Source of the DNA: Ramazzottius varieornatus
Taxonomy: Eukaryota; Tardigrada; Eutardigrada; Parachela; Ramazzottiidae
Assembly: GCA_001949185.1 (NCBI GenBank)
Contig: BDGG01000001.1
Span: 1,484,263 to 1,548,262, forward strand
Direction of reading: 5' to 3'
Length of the DNA stretch: 64,000 bases
Made by a program: the position numbers and the translations under genes. Each line of letters starts with the position of its first letter. The stretch's first letter is position 1. The notes under the pieces are model-generated. The model did not search any database and was not told where the DNA came from. It worked only from the letters and a program-made list of their open reading frames with translations. This document shows, piece by piece, positions 36,538 through 48,717 of the stretch.

Positions 36538-38507
36538 CAAGGTTGATCATGTCTGAGGCTCATTACTCCAGCTGCAAATGAGCCATCAGCCAAAGTAACT
36601 CAAGATGACGTCAGTGTTCGAAACTGATGCACGTATGTTTCTACGGTTGGAAGATGTTACTGTACAGCTGACAAGGGGATGATGCCTGTCCTGACGTGCC
36701 GATAGTCAAACCGTTTCGGCAAAACGATGGAAGACAGTCTCTTCTACGATCTGATTCAGGAGTTTAAATCGTCCGACGATCCTGGAATAAACTACAGGAC
36801 GTGGAAGCGACAGACTTAAACTGCTGCCGTGACGTAAGGTCTTTGATTGGGAGTTCGACTAAACAGATCGCAACTCAGCGACGGTCCATTCCGTCAGATC
36901 CGGACTACTGTATTCTCTCCGGTGATTTCTCTACGTCACTCGAACGGTTTTTGCAAATGATGCAAGAGTGAAATTGCGGTATCTGCCACAGTGGCAAAAC
37001 CGTGTCGTCATTAGACTCAATCAAGGACATGCAATCAATCGCGAACGTGTATTTAGTTTCAAACAAAGATTAATCAGCTGTTCAACAGAGGGTGCAAATT
37101 TTGTGCAAATTTTTGTTCAAAATGACGTAGTAAACTGACGTAGAGCGAAAGCTGCCTGTTCGCTTCGCAAACTCTTTAACAAAAGTATCGCCTGTGACGT
37201 AGGGAAATTACTGGAGAGAATACAGTAGATGGTGTGCTATCGCGCATCTTCAACGAGTTTTGGCATGGTGTTTGGTCATCCTGATCATCAGCTGAGCAAC
37301 TGGTTCGCAAAGTCTCCAATCGGCACCCGCAATCAGAAAGCTTTACTTCATCACGACATACTGGAGCGGTTAATGGACTTTCATTTCTGAATCCTGTACT
37401 TATTCCAGGATCGTCGAGGGATTTAGCTCCCTAGCTCAGACCATAGAAGAGACTCTCTTCTATCATTTTCTCGGGACGGGTTGATTGTCGGGACGTCGGG
37501 ACATGCATAGTCTCCTTGGAGCTCATCTGCGTTGCGAAGCAGGACGAAAACTTTCCGGTATATAGGCCACGAACGGGTTACCAAACCGTGCTGGAATAAC
37601 TCGCCAGAAGATGTCTCACAGATCTTCCCGTTACTTACAATTACAGCCGAATGACACGAGGAACCAGCGCGCATCAGAAGATCGACCTGTCATCTATTGA
37701 ACGTTCAAGAATCCGTTCATCCACGGCTCCGTTTAAGGCTTCCACGGGTTGACCAAAGTACCCTGCAGTCGAAACGTTTTCCGCAGTTGCCTGTGTGAAA
37801 TACATCGTTTTACTCCAGACAGTAAGATAGAGGGATGTTTAAGCTACAGAATTATGAAGATGATGATGTCACACGGCGGCGCCTTTGATCACTAGCCGCA
37901 GCAATATGCAGAAGCTTTGAAAACCATAGAAAAATTGACGAAGGAACTATTCTTACCAATTCTTTTCGCCACAATGCGTGCGTATAGTCAGAAAGCTTAT
38001 CTCACGGCACGCAGAAGAGTCAAAGACGTTTTCTCTGAAAATATTACCAAAACCACTTTTCACAAACAGTTTTTGTGATATTTTCAAGGGACTTCTTGTT
38101 CGATCTGTATAATTCTCGTCGGACAGTGTTCTACCACGAATGACGCACAGTAGTGAAAAATCGATGTAAAATTTACATTCTCGAGTTTTTTTAGAAGGGT
38201 CGAAGTTTCAGCATATTGTTGCGGCAAGTGGTCAAAGGCGCTGCCTTGTGCGTCATCATACTCATAATTCTGTAGCTCAAACGTCCTCCCATCCTGCTGT
38301 TTAGAGGAAAACGATGTATTCCACACAGGCAACTGGGGAAAAAGTTTTGACTGCAGTTACTTTGGGCAACCCGTGGAAGCCTTTTTAGGTCGCCGTATAA
38401 AAACCTGGAGCTTCGAACCCTCCAACAGAAATCCGATTTTCCACCAGTTTTCTGGTGTCTTCGTAGTCTCGTTCTGTCCATGTTTATCTAGTAACTCTAC
38501 TACTATC
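36538..38507. other. gene-free stretch with a MITE
   Basis: Apart from the MITE at 36908-37225 I see no gene. Frames near 37423-37674 and 38084-38332 have no splice partners or family resemblance. Confidence 0.5.
36908..37225. mobile_element. MITE, CTGTATTC family, copy 2
   Basis: The ends are inverted copies over about 33 bp with a few mismatches (CTGTATTCTCTCC...TACGTCAC). TA is present on both sides (36906-36907 and 37226-37227). This is the best-preserved termini set of the family. Confidence 0.8.
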
Positions 38508-39292
38508 ATGATAAGGAAGTCTACGGCTTTGCTAATAACGTCGATCACAGTTATCATCCGCCACGTGTCTGGTGTCGTTGCCAATATCCTTTCGCTTCTG
38601 GATACTTTGCTTTACCGCGCTCTCCAAAAGTCTTCCAGTACCCTTCTCATTGCTCACGGGATCATTCTCGTTGACCTCGTTCTGTGCTCGGTCGTATCGC
38701 CAGCCATAAGGGCGGCGAAATTGTCTGGTCCGCAACGTCCTTCCGTTACTGCCCGCTACTGGACGATTTACCCTTTAGCTGTCTTGTCGACCTACAGTAT
38801 ACGGTTGAATGGTATTCTGCGTGTCTGCTTGCGGTACAAAGATCAACATCATCGCGCCACATCTTCATGATCGGCTGAAATCCAGACGGACAGCCGTGAC
38901 GACGATATCTGCGACGTGGGTCCTCAGTATTTTGCTGGTCATGTTTCCAGGTCTGGGACTGGGTGCGGGAGGTGTGCCAATCAGCCACAGCAGTTCTTGT
39001 ACAACTATGAATGCGTACAGAGGTTAGATAAGGCTCGGCGAAGCGAAAATAAGAAATTTCGCCGTTTTTCGCCGCGGCGAAAAATTTATTGCGTGTTCGG
39101 CTGATTGATTGATTCAAGATGCGTTCCCTTCGGCGTAAACGTTTTCGCCGCGGCGAAAAACGGCGTAAGTTCTTATTTTTACTTCGCCGAGTCTTATCTA
39201 CCTGGACAGCTAACCCACAACTTTTGTCGGCAACTTCTGCTCTTCGGCACGGTTCACATGGCTGAATCACAGTTTTCACCAAATAGGCCCGG
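38508..39292 (+). pseudogene. GPCR pseudogene with frameshift and MITE insertion
   Basis: From an ATG at 38508 the frame encodes TM1 (HVSGVVANILSLLDTLLYRA), TM2 (LIAHGIILVDLVLCSVVSP) and TM3. At about 38837 four extra bases (AAAG) separate the RY of the DRY-like motif from INIIAP, shifting the frame. TM4 (WVLSILLVMFPGLGLG) is then read in the next frame. A second frame change seems needed before the loop FLYNYECVQRL. A 172-bp MITE (39027-39198) splits that loop, and the frame resumes after it to a possible donor at 39293. TM5-TM7 were not found. Upstream TM sequence is well kept, so inactivation looks fairly recent. Confidence 0.65.
39027..39198. mobile_element. MITE with ~58-bp inverted termini, in GPCR pseudogene
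   Basis: The left arm begins GATAAGGCTCGGCGAAGCGA and the right arm is its inverted copy with about five differences over 58 bp. Both arms include a palindromic TTTTCGCCGCGGCGAAAA. TA flanks both ends (39025-39026 and 39199-39200). The insert plus one TA is 174 bp, a multiple of three, but it contains stops. Confidence 0.85.
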
Positions 39293-39390
39293 TACGTAAA
39301 TGTACCTTTACTTGACGCATCAATGTTGCCGATCTAAGCGATCGATCAGTCAGCGTTTTTGGCCTCTTGTTTTGCGAGCAGTTCGCTGTA

Positions 39391-40809
39391 CAGTCCACTC
39401 GCTCGAGATCTGTTACCTAATTTGACGGCTTCAAAACTGAAAGATCAGGAAAATCAACAAGCCTGCTCGCCATGCCGAAGCTCAGCTACAAGGGCGTATT
39501 AATGGGGGGAGCAACTCTGCAATTGCGGGACTTTTCCGTTTTAGAAATTGTCGACCTGCAGTTTCTGAGAGCGAAATTTAAGAAAATTGCGGTACTGCAA
39601 TTTTAGAACGAGAGGTTTTGAGAAATTGCAGATGCGCAATTTTGAACATTTTTTGCGGAGGCTGGTCCAACCAATAGGCAATTTTCGAAGTTTCAAAATT
39701 CGGATAATTGGCAGGCCATGAACGCCAAATCTCAAAAGGAAGAACTAGTCGCCTTGATTTTCTTCTGACCGCACTGATGACTACAAAATTGATCCCAGGC
39801 TCAACTTCGATAGATAAGACTGTCCCCAATGATCCAGTTTTTTTCTAAGCGAATACCGTGCACGTGTCTCGCGCGAAGAGACAAAACAGCGAATTTAACC
39901 AGAACCACCCGAAACCGTAGAAAAAATTTCCAGCGTGCTGGGGTTTTGCTGACCGCTGGTCATTAGTGTTGCTTTGGTGGAAAAGACCGAGGTACATGCA
40001 AACAAAAAGACCCAGACCGGAAAGACCAAAAGCTAAACTGGGAGGTGAATAAGACTGAGTGATTGTATACACAAAGAGGACGGTCGTACGCAGAGCGTTA
40101 ATGTCCATCGGTGTACGGTATTTGTGTTAAATTCAACTAAGTGGGTGGCTTCGAACGGGTTTCCTTCTTCTTAGCAAGTCCCGGGTACTCGTACCACAAC
40201 CGTATGCTTATTCCGAATAAGTCCGCATTGGACTTCCTCGTCAAATCATCGGTTTAACGGCACGAATGAATATCATTACGAAATTGCCCCAGCAATTTCA
40301 AGAAATTCAGCGAAAATATATTGAGAATCTGCAATTTCCCGACTTTTCGACAAAATTAATTGCCGATCGACAATTTTGAGCAGTACTGTATTACCTCTAA
40401 GGTATCGCGCAGTCACGTGACAGATCAGAGAATTACACCCGGGGCCTCATATCATTGATTGTTTGATTGTGGCACAATGCTGCGCTTGGTTGGCCGGGAA
40501 TTTTTGATTAATGGCAGTGAAGTGTTTTATCCCCGCCTGTCACGTACTGGCGAAACCTTAGAGGTATTACAGCATCCTTGGAAAAAATTCCGAATCTGTA
40601 CAATATTGCGATACCGTTCTGCAAACCTCAATACGCCGTTGCTAAGCTAGACGCATTCGACTTGATTACTTGATTACATCGGTCGACGCATGGTGCTATG
40701 TATATGCTGTGTGATTTTGCATGTTGGCTTGGCATGCGTTGTGGTGAATGTATGGCGGCCCAGAACTGAAGCCTTGAAATTAGGTAACAGATCTCGAACG
40801 AGTGGACTG
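39391..40809. mobile_element. 1.4-kb Tc1/mariner-like element with CAGTCCACTCG termini
   Basis: The termini are inverted copies over about 35 bp (CAGTCCACTCGCTCGAGATC, then TGTTACCTAATTT) with one mismatch in the first 33. TA lies outside each end (39389-39390 and 40810-40811). The size fits a mariner, but I find no transposase frame inside, so it is internally decayed or a large non-autonomous element. A second MITE is nested in it at about 40386-40572. Confidence 0.75.
40386..40572. mobile_element. MITE, CTGTATTC family, copy 3 (nested)
   Basis: Termini CTGTATTACCTCTAAGG and its inverted counterpart near 40560 match over about 35 bp with several differences. The interior shares TTGATTGTTTGATTGT and nearby spacing with the copy at 35279. 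It sits inside the 39391-40809 element, so it inserted later. Confidence 0.65.
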
Positions 40810-41348
40810 TACAAGAATGGTATAATATGGTTCTATCGGAGCAAATGTCAGTTGCGGCGACCTCGGCGTCGAGTGGCTACGCTTTCCGGTGTGAGCCAAA
40901 GTTCGGTCTATCACGCCGACATAATAAAATTGCAGTGAACTCTTGACAACTTTCCTCTTTTACCCGTCTTATCGGCATACGATCAAGAACGAATACTCAA
41001 GGGGATTCTGAATCGCAGACTCATCAGAGCAATCTCGAGCTCCAGACAGCACGATCCTTTTCACAGGAGTTTTTTCTGACTGTTCCAATTTTTTAGTTTT
41101 TGCTGAGTTATGGCTTTGTGTCTGATCAATCGAATTCGTACGAATCTACTGGCGAAAACAGCTATTTGATTAACAAAGAATTGATTACTCTCAGGACCCT
41201 GCCGGTCGGACAATCGTACGACCGACAGGGTATGACGTAACTCGAGCTGCCTGCTGTGCGATCGGCAGCCACGCGGCTGGGTAACTAGGTAGGAAGGTAG
41301 AGGATCGTACAATGGTACAATCGCCAGGGTGGGTGGGTAGGTTGTTTG

Positions 41349-41523
41349 ATCACTAGTGGTTGACCATTGATCTCGGTAGATTAACCACTGGTGGCTAGCC
41401 GTTGGTCTTGCTGTCTTGACCACTAGTGGTTAACCATTGGTCTTTCTAGGTTGAGCACTAGGGGCCGGCCATTGGTTTTGCTATGTTTGACCACCGATAC
41501 TAGCCATAGGCATTGATTGGTTG
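41349..41523. repeat. 35-bp minisatellite, five units
   Basis: Units of 35, 35, 35, 36 and 34 bp begin at 41349, 41384, 41419, 41454 and 41490. Each carries a version of CCACTAGTGGTTAACCATTG, which is itself partly palindromic. Units differ at several positions, so the array is old. No gene overlaps it. Confidence 0.75.
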
Positions 41524-42709
41524 ACCGCCCAGTCGCAGCTGGTTTATTGGCTCGTCCTTGTTGTCTATTGGTCAATGGTAACAGGTCTGGGGGGGTCCTC
41601 AGTTTACTGGAGTTGATTATATGACTGAAAGACGCTTTTCACTACGTCAGATGTGAACGAACCTTGGTTCCCAACCTTTGATCTTTCCCCCATAGGCTCC
41701 GGCTTGCCATAGTTTCCACAATTTAGGGGCTTCAGAATGCCTGAACAGCTTTCTACTATGGCTCAAGCGGTCTATGATTCATTCTAAAGCTCCGCTGAAA
41801 GGCCAGCCTTTTGGGCGGAGCTCTCGCAACATTAAACAAGATCACTCTGCCATTAGCTTCGAAACTGCAGGCCGTGTGCGTGCTTTACCGTATTTTTGCC
41901 TGCTCACTAGCTTCGTCCTCTCAGAATTACATATATATGTAGTAATCCTGAGAAGATGGCTCCATGTTTATCTAGGACACATAATTCATACTGTGATGCC
42001 TTGTGAAGCACGCGCGGTACGTACAAGTACAAGTAATGTATTGTATCCTCCGCCGGGGGGCGCGAAAAACTGACCGAACGGTCCGGACTTCTACTTCACT
42101 TGTACGATGACGTTACCGCGTGTGTTCCGCCAGGCAGTTCACTAGTTTCGAATGATCAATTTAGCCCGCTTCATGGTTTACAGCGTAGAAAACACGTTCC
42201 TTTTCTGGTTTTCCATTTAGATTTCGTTTGTGGTTTCCAGTTGAAAGTATGGTTTTGTGATCAGCAGTCCCAACTGAAAACAAGGAAACGACTACAAATA
42301 AAAAACCCGGAAGCGAGATACAGTATTTTTACATCATATAAAATCGATATTAAATTCACGCACACGCCACACGAGAGTGTAAAAGTACGAAATGTGCAAA
42401 ATAAAATAAACGTTCCGAATCTGCCTGCTCGATATTAAGATTTTCAGACTAGTAAAATCACCGTACCAGTGCATGAAACCAATTACGGTGGAGTTTTACT
42501 GTAGTCTTTCTTGAAGATCTCGCGGTATGTTATCATACGCATGAAACCGAAGTGTTGAACCCCAGTCCATGAAAATGTGCCGTGTAAACCGCCTGACGGT
42601 CTCGCGCGTATGGTCACGTCCGTGTCACATTCCTAAACCATTACAATAGTGCATTGCCAATGCGTGTCCTTCGGTCGATGACCAATTCACCACAAGCTTG
42701 TATCGTACC
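41524..42709. other. no gene seen
   Basis: Between the minisatellite and the 3' end of the first gustatory-receptor-like gene. Open frames at 41774-42438 look random. The right end would include that gene's 3' untranslated region. Confidence 0.45.
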
Positions 42710-44495
42710 TCAAATGTTATGGTTAAATCTCCCCTGTATTGCAGTTAGCAAGGTGTCGGCCAGACGCGTTACATTTTGCAAACCCTCAGACAGCTTCATA
42801 ATGTCATCTTTCCGGGCGTAGTCTCTCGATCCTACGCGGTCATCGCTCGTTTGGAAGATGAGTATCGCGTACGTGATCAACATGCCGAACACCTAGGAGA
42901 ACACTGAACTTTATAGATAGTCGCATGTTAAATTTTAGAACACAAGTTCAGGATTTTAGCTTCACACACAAAATTTCGCCGTGTAGGTATCACTTGGAGC
43001 GCTTTGACAGTTTTACTCACCCCGAAGACGTATTCGACGTTGATAGCAGAAAAACCGGTGGCCGTAATCAGTCCCGCACCTTCTGTTTCTGCCGCCAATT
43101 TTTCGCATTCGTGATGGACAGAGGGACAAGTCAAGTCAGTTTCCATTTCATGCAGTACTTTCGTTACCTTCTTCACCTAAACAAACGGATCTCTGGCTAT
43201 TGACCTTTCGAAGAGCATTCAAAGGCTTCAACTATCCGCGACGCCCTTACGCAGGAGTGAAAGTAAATGCATGTGCCGATTCGCAAAGTGGCGTTTAGCA
43301 AGGTGATGACGGTAAAACCTTGATGCCATAATCGTTCCTTCTCAGACTTCTGTTGGTACTGTATGCTTTCCTCTGGGCTGAGAATTTTGCTGCTTTGCTG
43401 TAAGAAGAGGTCAAAAAATGGTCTTCAAGAAAAAGGTAGAGAACATTGCGTTCTGGGATCGCTCAGCTATGTATCGGAATACACGTCGGAAACCGTCCTT
43501 CTCTCAGCGCTTCGCAGGGATGCTTGAGATCTGCTACTGTAGCTGCAACCAGTAAAGAAACTTACTTGGAGCAAGACTGCGATGGTGGCTACCATAGCCA
43601 ACAGATCCCGAGTACAGTTAACGGTGATCAGTAGGCCAAAGGTGTCGTTAAAGCTAGAGTTCAAATTTTTCAACAGCTGAATGTCCTTCTTTGCCTTAGC
43701 CAGAACCACGATCTCCGAAATTTGCACCTCCACGGAATCGGTACCTGGAAGCCGAAGATCGTGCTCGGTTTTGCGGAATCCCGTAGCCAGATATAGTATC
43801 AACACGATGTAGAAGATCTGTGCGGTCCCATCAACAACGACACAAAGACCGTACACTCCATAGTTGAATAGCACTAAAGCCCACCCCGGCACTGTACCAA
43901 TTATCACGATATGGAAATTCCAGGCAGTGAAGGTGCCCAGATCAATCAGCCAGGGCCAATGGTATCGCACGATGAATATTGTATGCAGAAGAAAGCCGCC
44001 AGAAACCCAAACAAGTGCTAACAACGTGATGCGCTTCTCTGTGCGTTGCCGTTCGTTTCTGGTTAGGACTTGCGCCATTGTGACGGCGAACTTGTGTAAC
44101 AGATTGACAATTCGGCTATTGAAGCACAGGAAGATCAAATAAACTATCGGTATCTGAATGCATACGGAGACATTATTGATCAACTTGGCCAGCACGAAAA
44201 AGTCCGAAGAAGCGATCTCTGACAAAAAGAACACGATGTAGTCCGCAAGACCCAGTAACACTACTGTCATTACCATCAACGCCACACCGTAGCGGTAGAT
44301 TCGACGCAGGCAGCCGAGTTTTGAAGAGAACAGAACTTCCGTAGGAGAATAATACAGGCCAATTAGCCACAAAAGTTTCAGGAACTTGTCGACTGATCGG
44401 TGTCGGTTCATAACAACAAGGTCGGGTGTTGTTTTCGTCGCCATCGGAGAAAATTTCATCTTGCTCATATTAGATTGAATCGCTCTGTGGAACAT
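42710..44495 (-). CDS. gustatory-receptor-like 7TM protein (GR-like 1)
   Basis: Four exons: 44495-43566, 43397-43251, 43176-43021 and 42892-42710, of 310, 49, 52 and 61 codons. All introns are phase 0 with canonical sites, giving 471 residues. About seven hydrophobic segments are visible. The last exon opens with VFGMLITYAILIFQT, matching the TYhhhhhQ(F) signature of the insect gustatory receptor family in the final TM. In insects that signature also lies in a last exon after a phase-0 intron. The family forms ligand-gated cation channels with an intracellular N-terminus; the ligand here is unknown. An internal Met (MKFSPMATK) aligns better with the paralog's start and could be the true one. 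Confidence 0.75.
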
Positions 44496-45217
44496 TACTG
44501 AAATGAGTGGGCCTTATACATATAACATAGCTAGTTACAGTCTATGTTGAGCAAACTATCGAAAATCTGCTGCATGTTCTAGTACTCGGAACCGGATACC
44601 GTGAAAGCACTCCAGGGAGATAAACCCCCCGAAAAGCTAAGGTAAATAAAACGAATTGGCCTAGCCTACGGGGATTTTCAACGGAATCTGAAGTACGGTG
44701 AGCGGTTAGTAGGTGCACAGGATCAGTGGAGTTACGCCAGTTTTCGTACTGAGCAAGCCAACCAAGCTCTGTTTCATCTACCGATGGGTGGTACTTTTAG
44801 CCTCCTGGCCGACCCATGCAACATTTTTTATGAATTCTTTTACGACCATAGTTCTTAGTTCGCGAGGCGGGTCAACTTGGCCGTTTAAGAAGGTTAAGAT
44901 CAGCTCTTGATCATCCTGCTACGGGGGAAGATCAACTGATAGGATCTCTGATCCTCAGTATGTACGATCCTCCACAGAGTCGTACGCGTGAATCCGTTCC
45001 GGGTAGTGAGCACGCGGCAGACCGACCAATCAACGGTCAGCTGTCAATCAGTTGAGCATGAATGTGCAGTATCACACACGGTTAGCCCAGCGTGTCATTG
45101 ATTACCTGATCATGTACTCGTGGCGCAAATCTGTTTGACTTATTGACAGCTGACCGGTAGATGGAACAGAGCTTAGTGAATTAATCATAATACTCCACGA
45201 AACTTGCAATCTCCCAA

Positions 45218-45241
45218 GTTACAGAGCGAGCCGCAGGCGAG
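45218..45241 (+). repeat. hairpin repeat H, copy 4 (fragment)
   Basis: Only the core GAGCGAGCCGCAGGCGA remains, with no closing arm. Confidence 0.5.
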
Positions 45242-45621
45242 ATTTTTCTTGTACAGGTATAGCATATGATACATTGTGTAAAGTGGGTTACTCGAACACA
45301 AGCTGAGCACCGGCTGAATAAATGAAAGATATACGGACGTCAGATGTAAAGATGAAACAGAAGACAGCATAGAGGATTTAAGAGTAAGATAGTGAAAACG
45401 TTCAAATGAAAATGGTTTGCAAGGACTTCATATCCACGACGATGGACGAAATCATCCCAGCCAGATCTCTGGTTCGTCAGACGAAAAAGGCTGATTTTTC
45501 AATAACAATTTCTACTTGGATTAAAAGCTCATTTCGTGCCAATTCATGGCCGTTTTTGATCAACATCTTGCCAAAATCAGACAACAAGCAAATTAAACGC
45601 TGATTTCAAGCCTACGAGGGG

Positions 45622-45715
45622 NNNNNNNNNNNNNNNNNNNNNNNNNNNNNNNNNNNNNNNNNNNNNNNNNNNNNNNNNNNNNNNNNNNNNNNNNNNNNNN
45701 NNNNNNNNNNNNNNN
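45622..45715. other. assembly gap (94 N)
   Basis: A run of N. True length and content are unknown. Confidence 1.
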
Positions 45716-46240
45716 GACTGATGCCCAGTGAACTGCGCTGATGCCCATGTTCCGCCCAGATTCTGACGTCTTTTCCGCTTCCTGCTGTGTCTTCCAGGAT
45801 TTTTTTCTGCCAGCCTAGTCTATCCCAGTCGATAGAGAAAACTCTCTTCTACCTTTCTGCCGTTTCAGTTTGTGAAATAAGACTGGATCGTTGGCAAAAT
45901 CCCCTCGTTAGTTTGATCAGATTTCGTGTGTAAGATTTGTGAGTGAAAAACTTTAGAGCAGGAGCCAAGAATTCGGCTGGGCTGGAACTCGACAATAAGG
46001 AATGGCTCTTCCGGTTTTCCGTCGACTAGGGTTGGAAGTTCCTCCTCTAGTATACTATGTATTGATACTATAGCATACTACGTTCTTTCGTTGAATGCCG
46101 ATTCCAGGACGGAGTCGTAAGGTTTCAAAGACCCCTCGCCGGCTCGCCCCGCAGACATACCGTTTGTGAAGGTACAGAACGCTCATATAGTAACAAGACT
46201 GTGTGGTGTGAGATGGTTGTGTTTCCAAGGAAGTTGAAAC

Positions 46241-48717
46241 TTAAGTCGCCAGATCATGATTATAGCATTTGGCCGCCAAAACCAATTCGATTTGCGCTGT
46301 TATATTCTTCACATTCTGTAAGATCAGATTAATATCCTCTTTTCTGGCGTAGTCTCTCGACAAAACACGGCTATCTCTTGTCTGGAAAATCAGGATTGCG
46401 TAGGTGATCAGCATGCCGAGCACCTGAAACGAGAAAGTCCCCTTTGCACAACCGAGCTCGCTGGTACCAAAACAAGTTTCGAGTAAATTCATACTACATT
46501 AGGACATGAACGTGTCTACTCACACTGAATAGATATTCGACGTTTATCACGGAAAACCCGGTGGCCGAGACTAGTCCGGCACCCTCAGTTTTCCCCGCCA
46601 GCTTTTCACATTCATGTTGTAGAACAAGACACGAAGTTTTCGCTGCCATACAGCAGATCTCCCTCCTTAAACTTCGCTCCTGAAATAAAAAGTAGTACAC
46701 TTACAGTCACCGTCAAATTTTATCGGCACACCATGGTCTTGATTTTCTTTCTCGTATCTCGTGATCCCCTTGTCTGTTTTCAATGATTTCAAAACCATCT
46801 TATAGCAGTTAGCGTAGACCTTTTGATAACGTAAAAGACGGGTCAATTCTTCAATGGCTCAACCGGTACGTCCCGACAAGGAAGTGAGGGTTATCTTTAG
46901 TTCGCGCTCACTCGTCTCGTGCCAGGTACGTGCAGAAGCCTGAGAGGCCAGAATGTAGCAAAAATGGACCGCAAAAAGCAATCTCCAGGAAAACTTTTGT
47001 ACAAAACTTTTTCGAATAAATAAAGTTGGTTTTCTCTCTTCTCACTGATTTCTGAGCTTTTCTGCGAAGCATACTTGTGTCAAAGGGATCGGACGAACAA
47101 GACGGAAGATGCTCACGGTCAAATTGGTTCATCCATGATCCATAATGGATTTGCACAAAGTAGACTAAGGATCACAAACGGCAAACTATTGTCTGGATCA
47201 TATTGTGGCATTTTAGCCGTCTAGGCGTTGTCACGTGACAAAAGACCGTGACCAAGAAATGGCACTCATTTCTTTGTTCGAGCCAGCAAAACGCACCGGT
47301 TGATCAAATCGAAAATTGGCCTGCCTGTCATCTCTACTAATTAGGAGAAGACAGACGATGCATCGTCTTTGCCAAATTGGGAGGGGAGAGGAGCCAGTCT
47401 TCACGAGATATGAATTTTTGAACTATGGGTAGAAAAAACCGAAATTTCATACGTGCGGACCTGATAGGTCCCTGAAAACAGACAACGGGTTCCGGAGATA
47501 CGAGGATGCGAATGAAGACACTGGGGTGGTGGTGAAGTACTGTATGACGTACGGTGACCATACATTTTCTGGGAATCGCTCTGGGTTACGAACACTGTTA
47601 AGTCACAATACTTACACACGAGTGACAGTAAATACAGGCCCCAATCCGCACGGCAGCGTGAGTTATTGTAAGGACTGTAAACCCATAATACCACAGGGAT
47701 TCGTTTGATGTGTGCTTCTTCTGCAGCAGTTCTTCGGGACCTGGTACCCGGTCACCTTGCTGTAACCAAAGAACGTTCAAGATATTCCTGTTCCGGAAAC
47801 AACATTGCAAATCAACCTTTCGCTTAACTAGCCTTTAGCAGTAAAGCGGTCGTGGCCACCACCGCGACGAGGTCACGGATGCAATTAATAGTTATCAAAA
47901 GGCCGAATGTATCGTTGAAATTAGAGGTCAAGTTTCTCAGCAGTTGAAGGTGTTTCGCAAACTCCTTCAGGCTTTCCAGAGATTCCGCTGAGTTTTGATG
48001 GTCCATCGCCCGAACATGGTTTGTGATCTTTCGGAAGCCAATGGCCAAGTACAATATCAGACCAATGTAAAAGATCTGCGCCGCTCCGTCGGCATTAACG
48101 CATAAAGAGTATACTGTCTGATTGAAAAGCGCTACTGCCCAGCCGGGTACACCTTTGAATATCACAAGCTGATGGTCGCGGTCTGTTAAACCATCTAAAC
48201 TACCAATCAACGGCCAATGATACCACACGCTAAGAGCACTGAAAGCCAGGAAACATCCTAAAATCCAGACGAACCCCATCGTTGTGATGCGCTTCTCCGT
48301 AATTCGACGTTCATTCAAAGTCAAAAGATGCCCCATAGTCGCCGGAAAGTCCTCCAGCAGTTTGCTTATCCGATCGTGCAAACAATGAAAGATCAAGTAG
48401 ATTATCGGAATTTGGAAACAGATCGAGACGTTATCGACTAACTCGGCCAGGATGAAAAAGTCCAGAGTAGATATTGATTCGAGGTACGATAAGACGTAGT
48501 CGGCGAGACCGGCGAACGCCACCATCGCCACCACCAGAGCCATCGTATAGCTGTAAGCTCGTCGTAAGCCGCATTTCTTACGTGACGCCATTTCGGTTGG
48601 CGAGTAGTAAAGTCCAGATATCCACAAGTATGTCAAGAACTTCTCAAACATCTTGTGACGGTTAACAGTAAAGACCAGGTCTGATCGGACTTTCTTTGTC
48701 ATAGCAGGTGGCTTCAT
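46241..48717 (-). CDS. gustatory-receptor-like 7TM protein (GR-like 2), paralog of GR-like 1
   Basis: Four exons: 48717-47833, 47759-47616, 46679-46524 and 46423-46241, of 295, 48, 52 and 61 codons, for 455 residues. All junctions are phase 0. Exons 2-4 align directly with GR-like 1 (SLWYYGFTVLTITHA, HECEKLAGKTEGAGL, VLGMLITYAILIFQT). Intron 1 seems to use a GC donor (CTAAAG|GCTAGT), because no GT is present in phase and the frame otherwise stops two codons later. The ATG at 48717 is chosen; the frame upstream begins only with TTG. It is a tandem duplicate in the same orientation and presumably has a related chemosensory role. Confidence 0.75.

Larger units (their letters stand above)
44496..46240. 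other. spacer between the two receptor genes, with an assembly gap
   Basis: No gene is visible. It holds the promoter of GR-like 1 at the left, a truncated hairpin repeat (45218-45241), a 15-bp inverted repeat around 45032/45146 (CGGTCAGCTGTCAAT) and the N gap. Confidence 0.5.

Noticed and set aside
35340-40650. Similar short frames (FDCRPALHLTGER and FDCGTMLRLVGRE) suggesting a small gene family.
   Set aside because: Both lie inside related MITEs, so the resemblance comes from transposon interior sequence.
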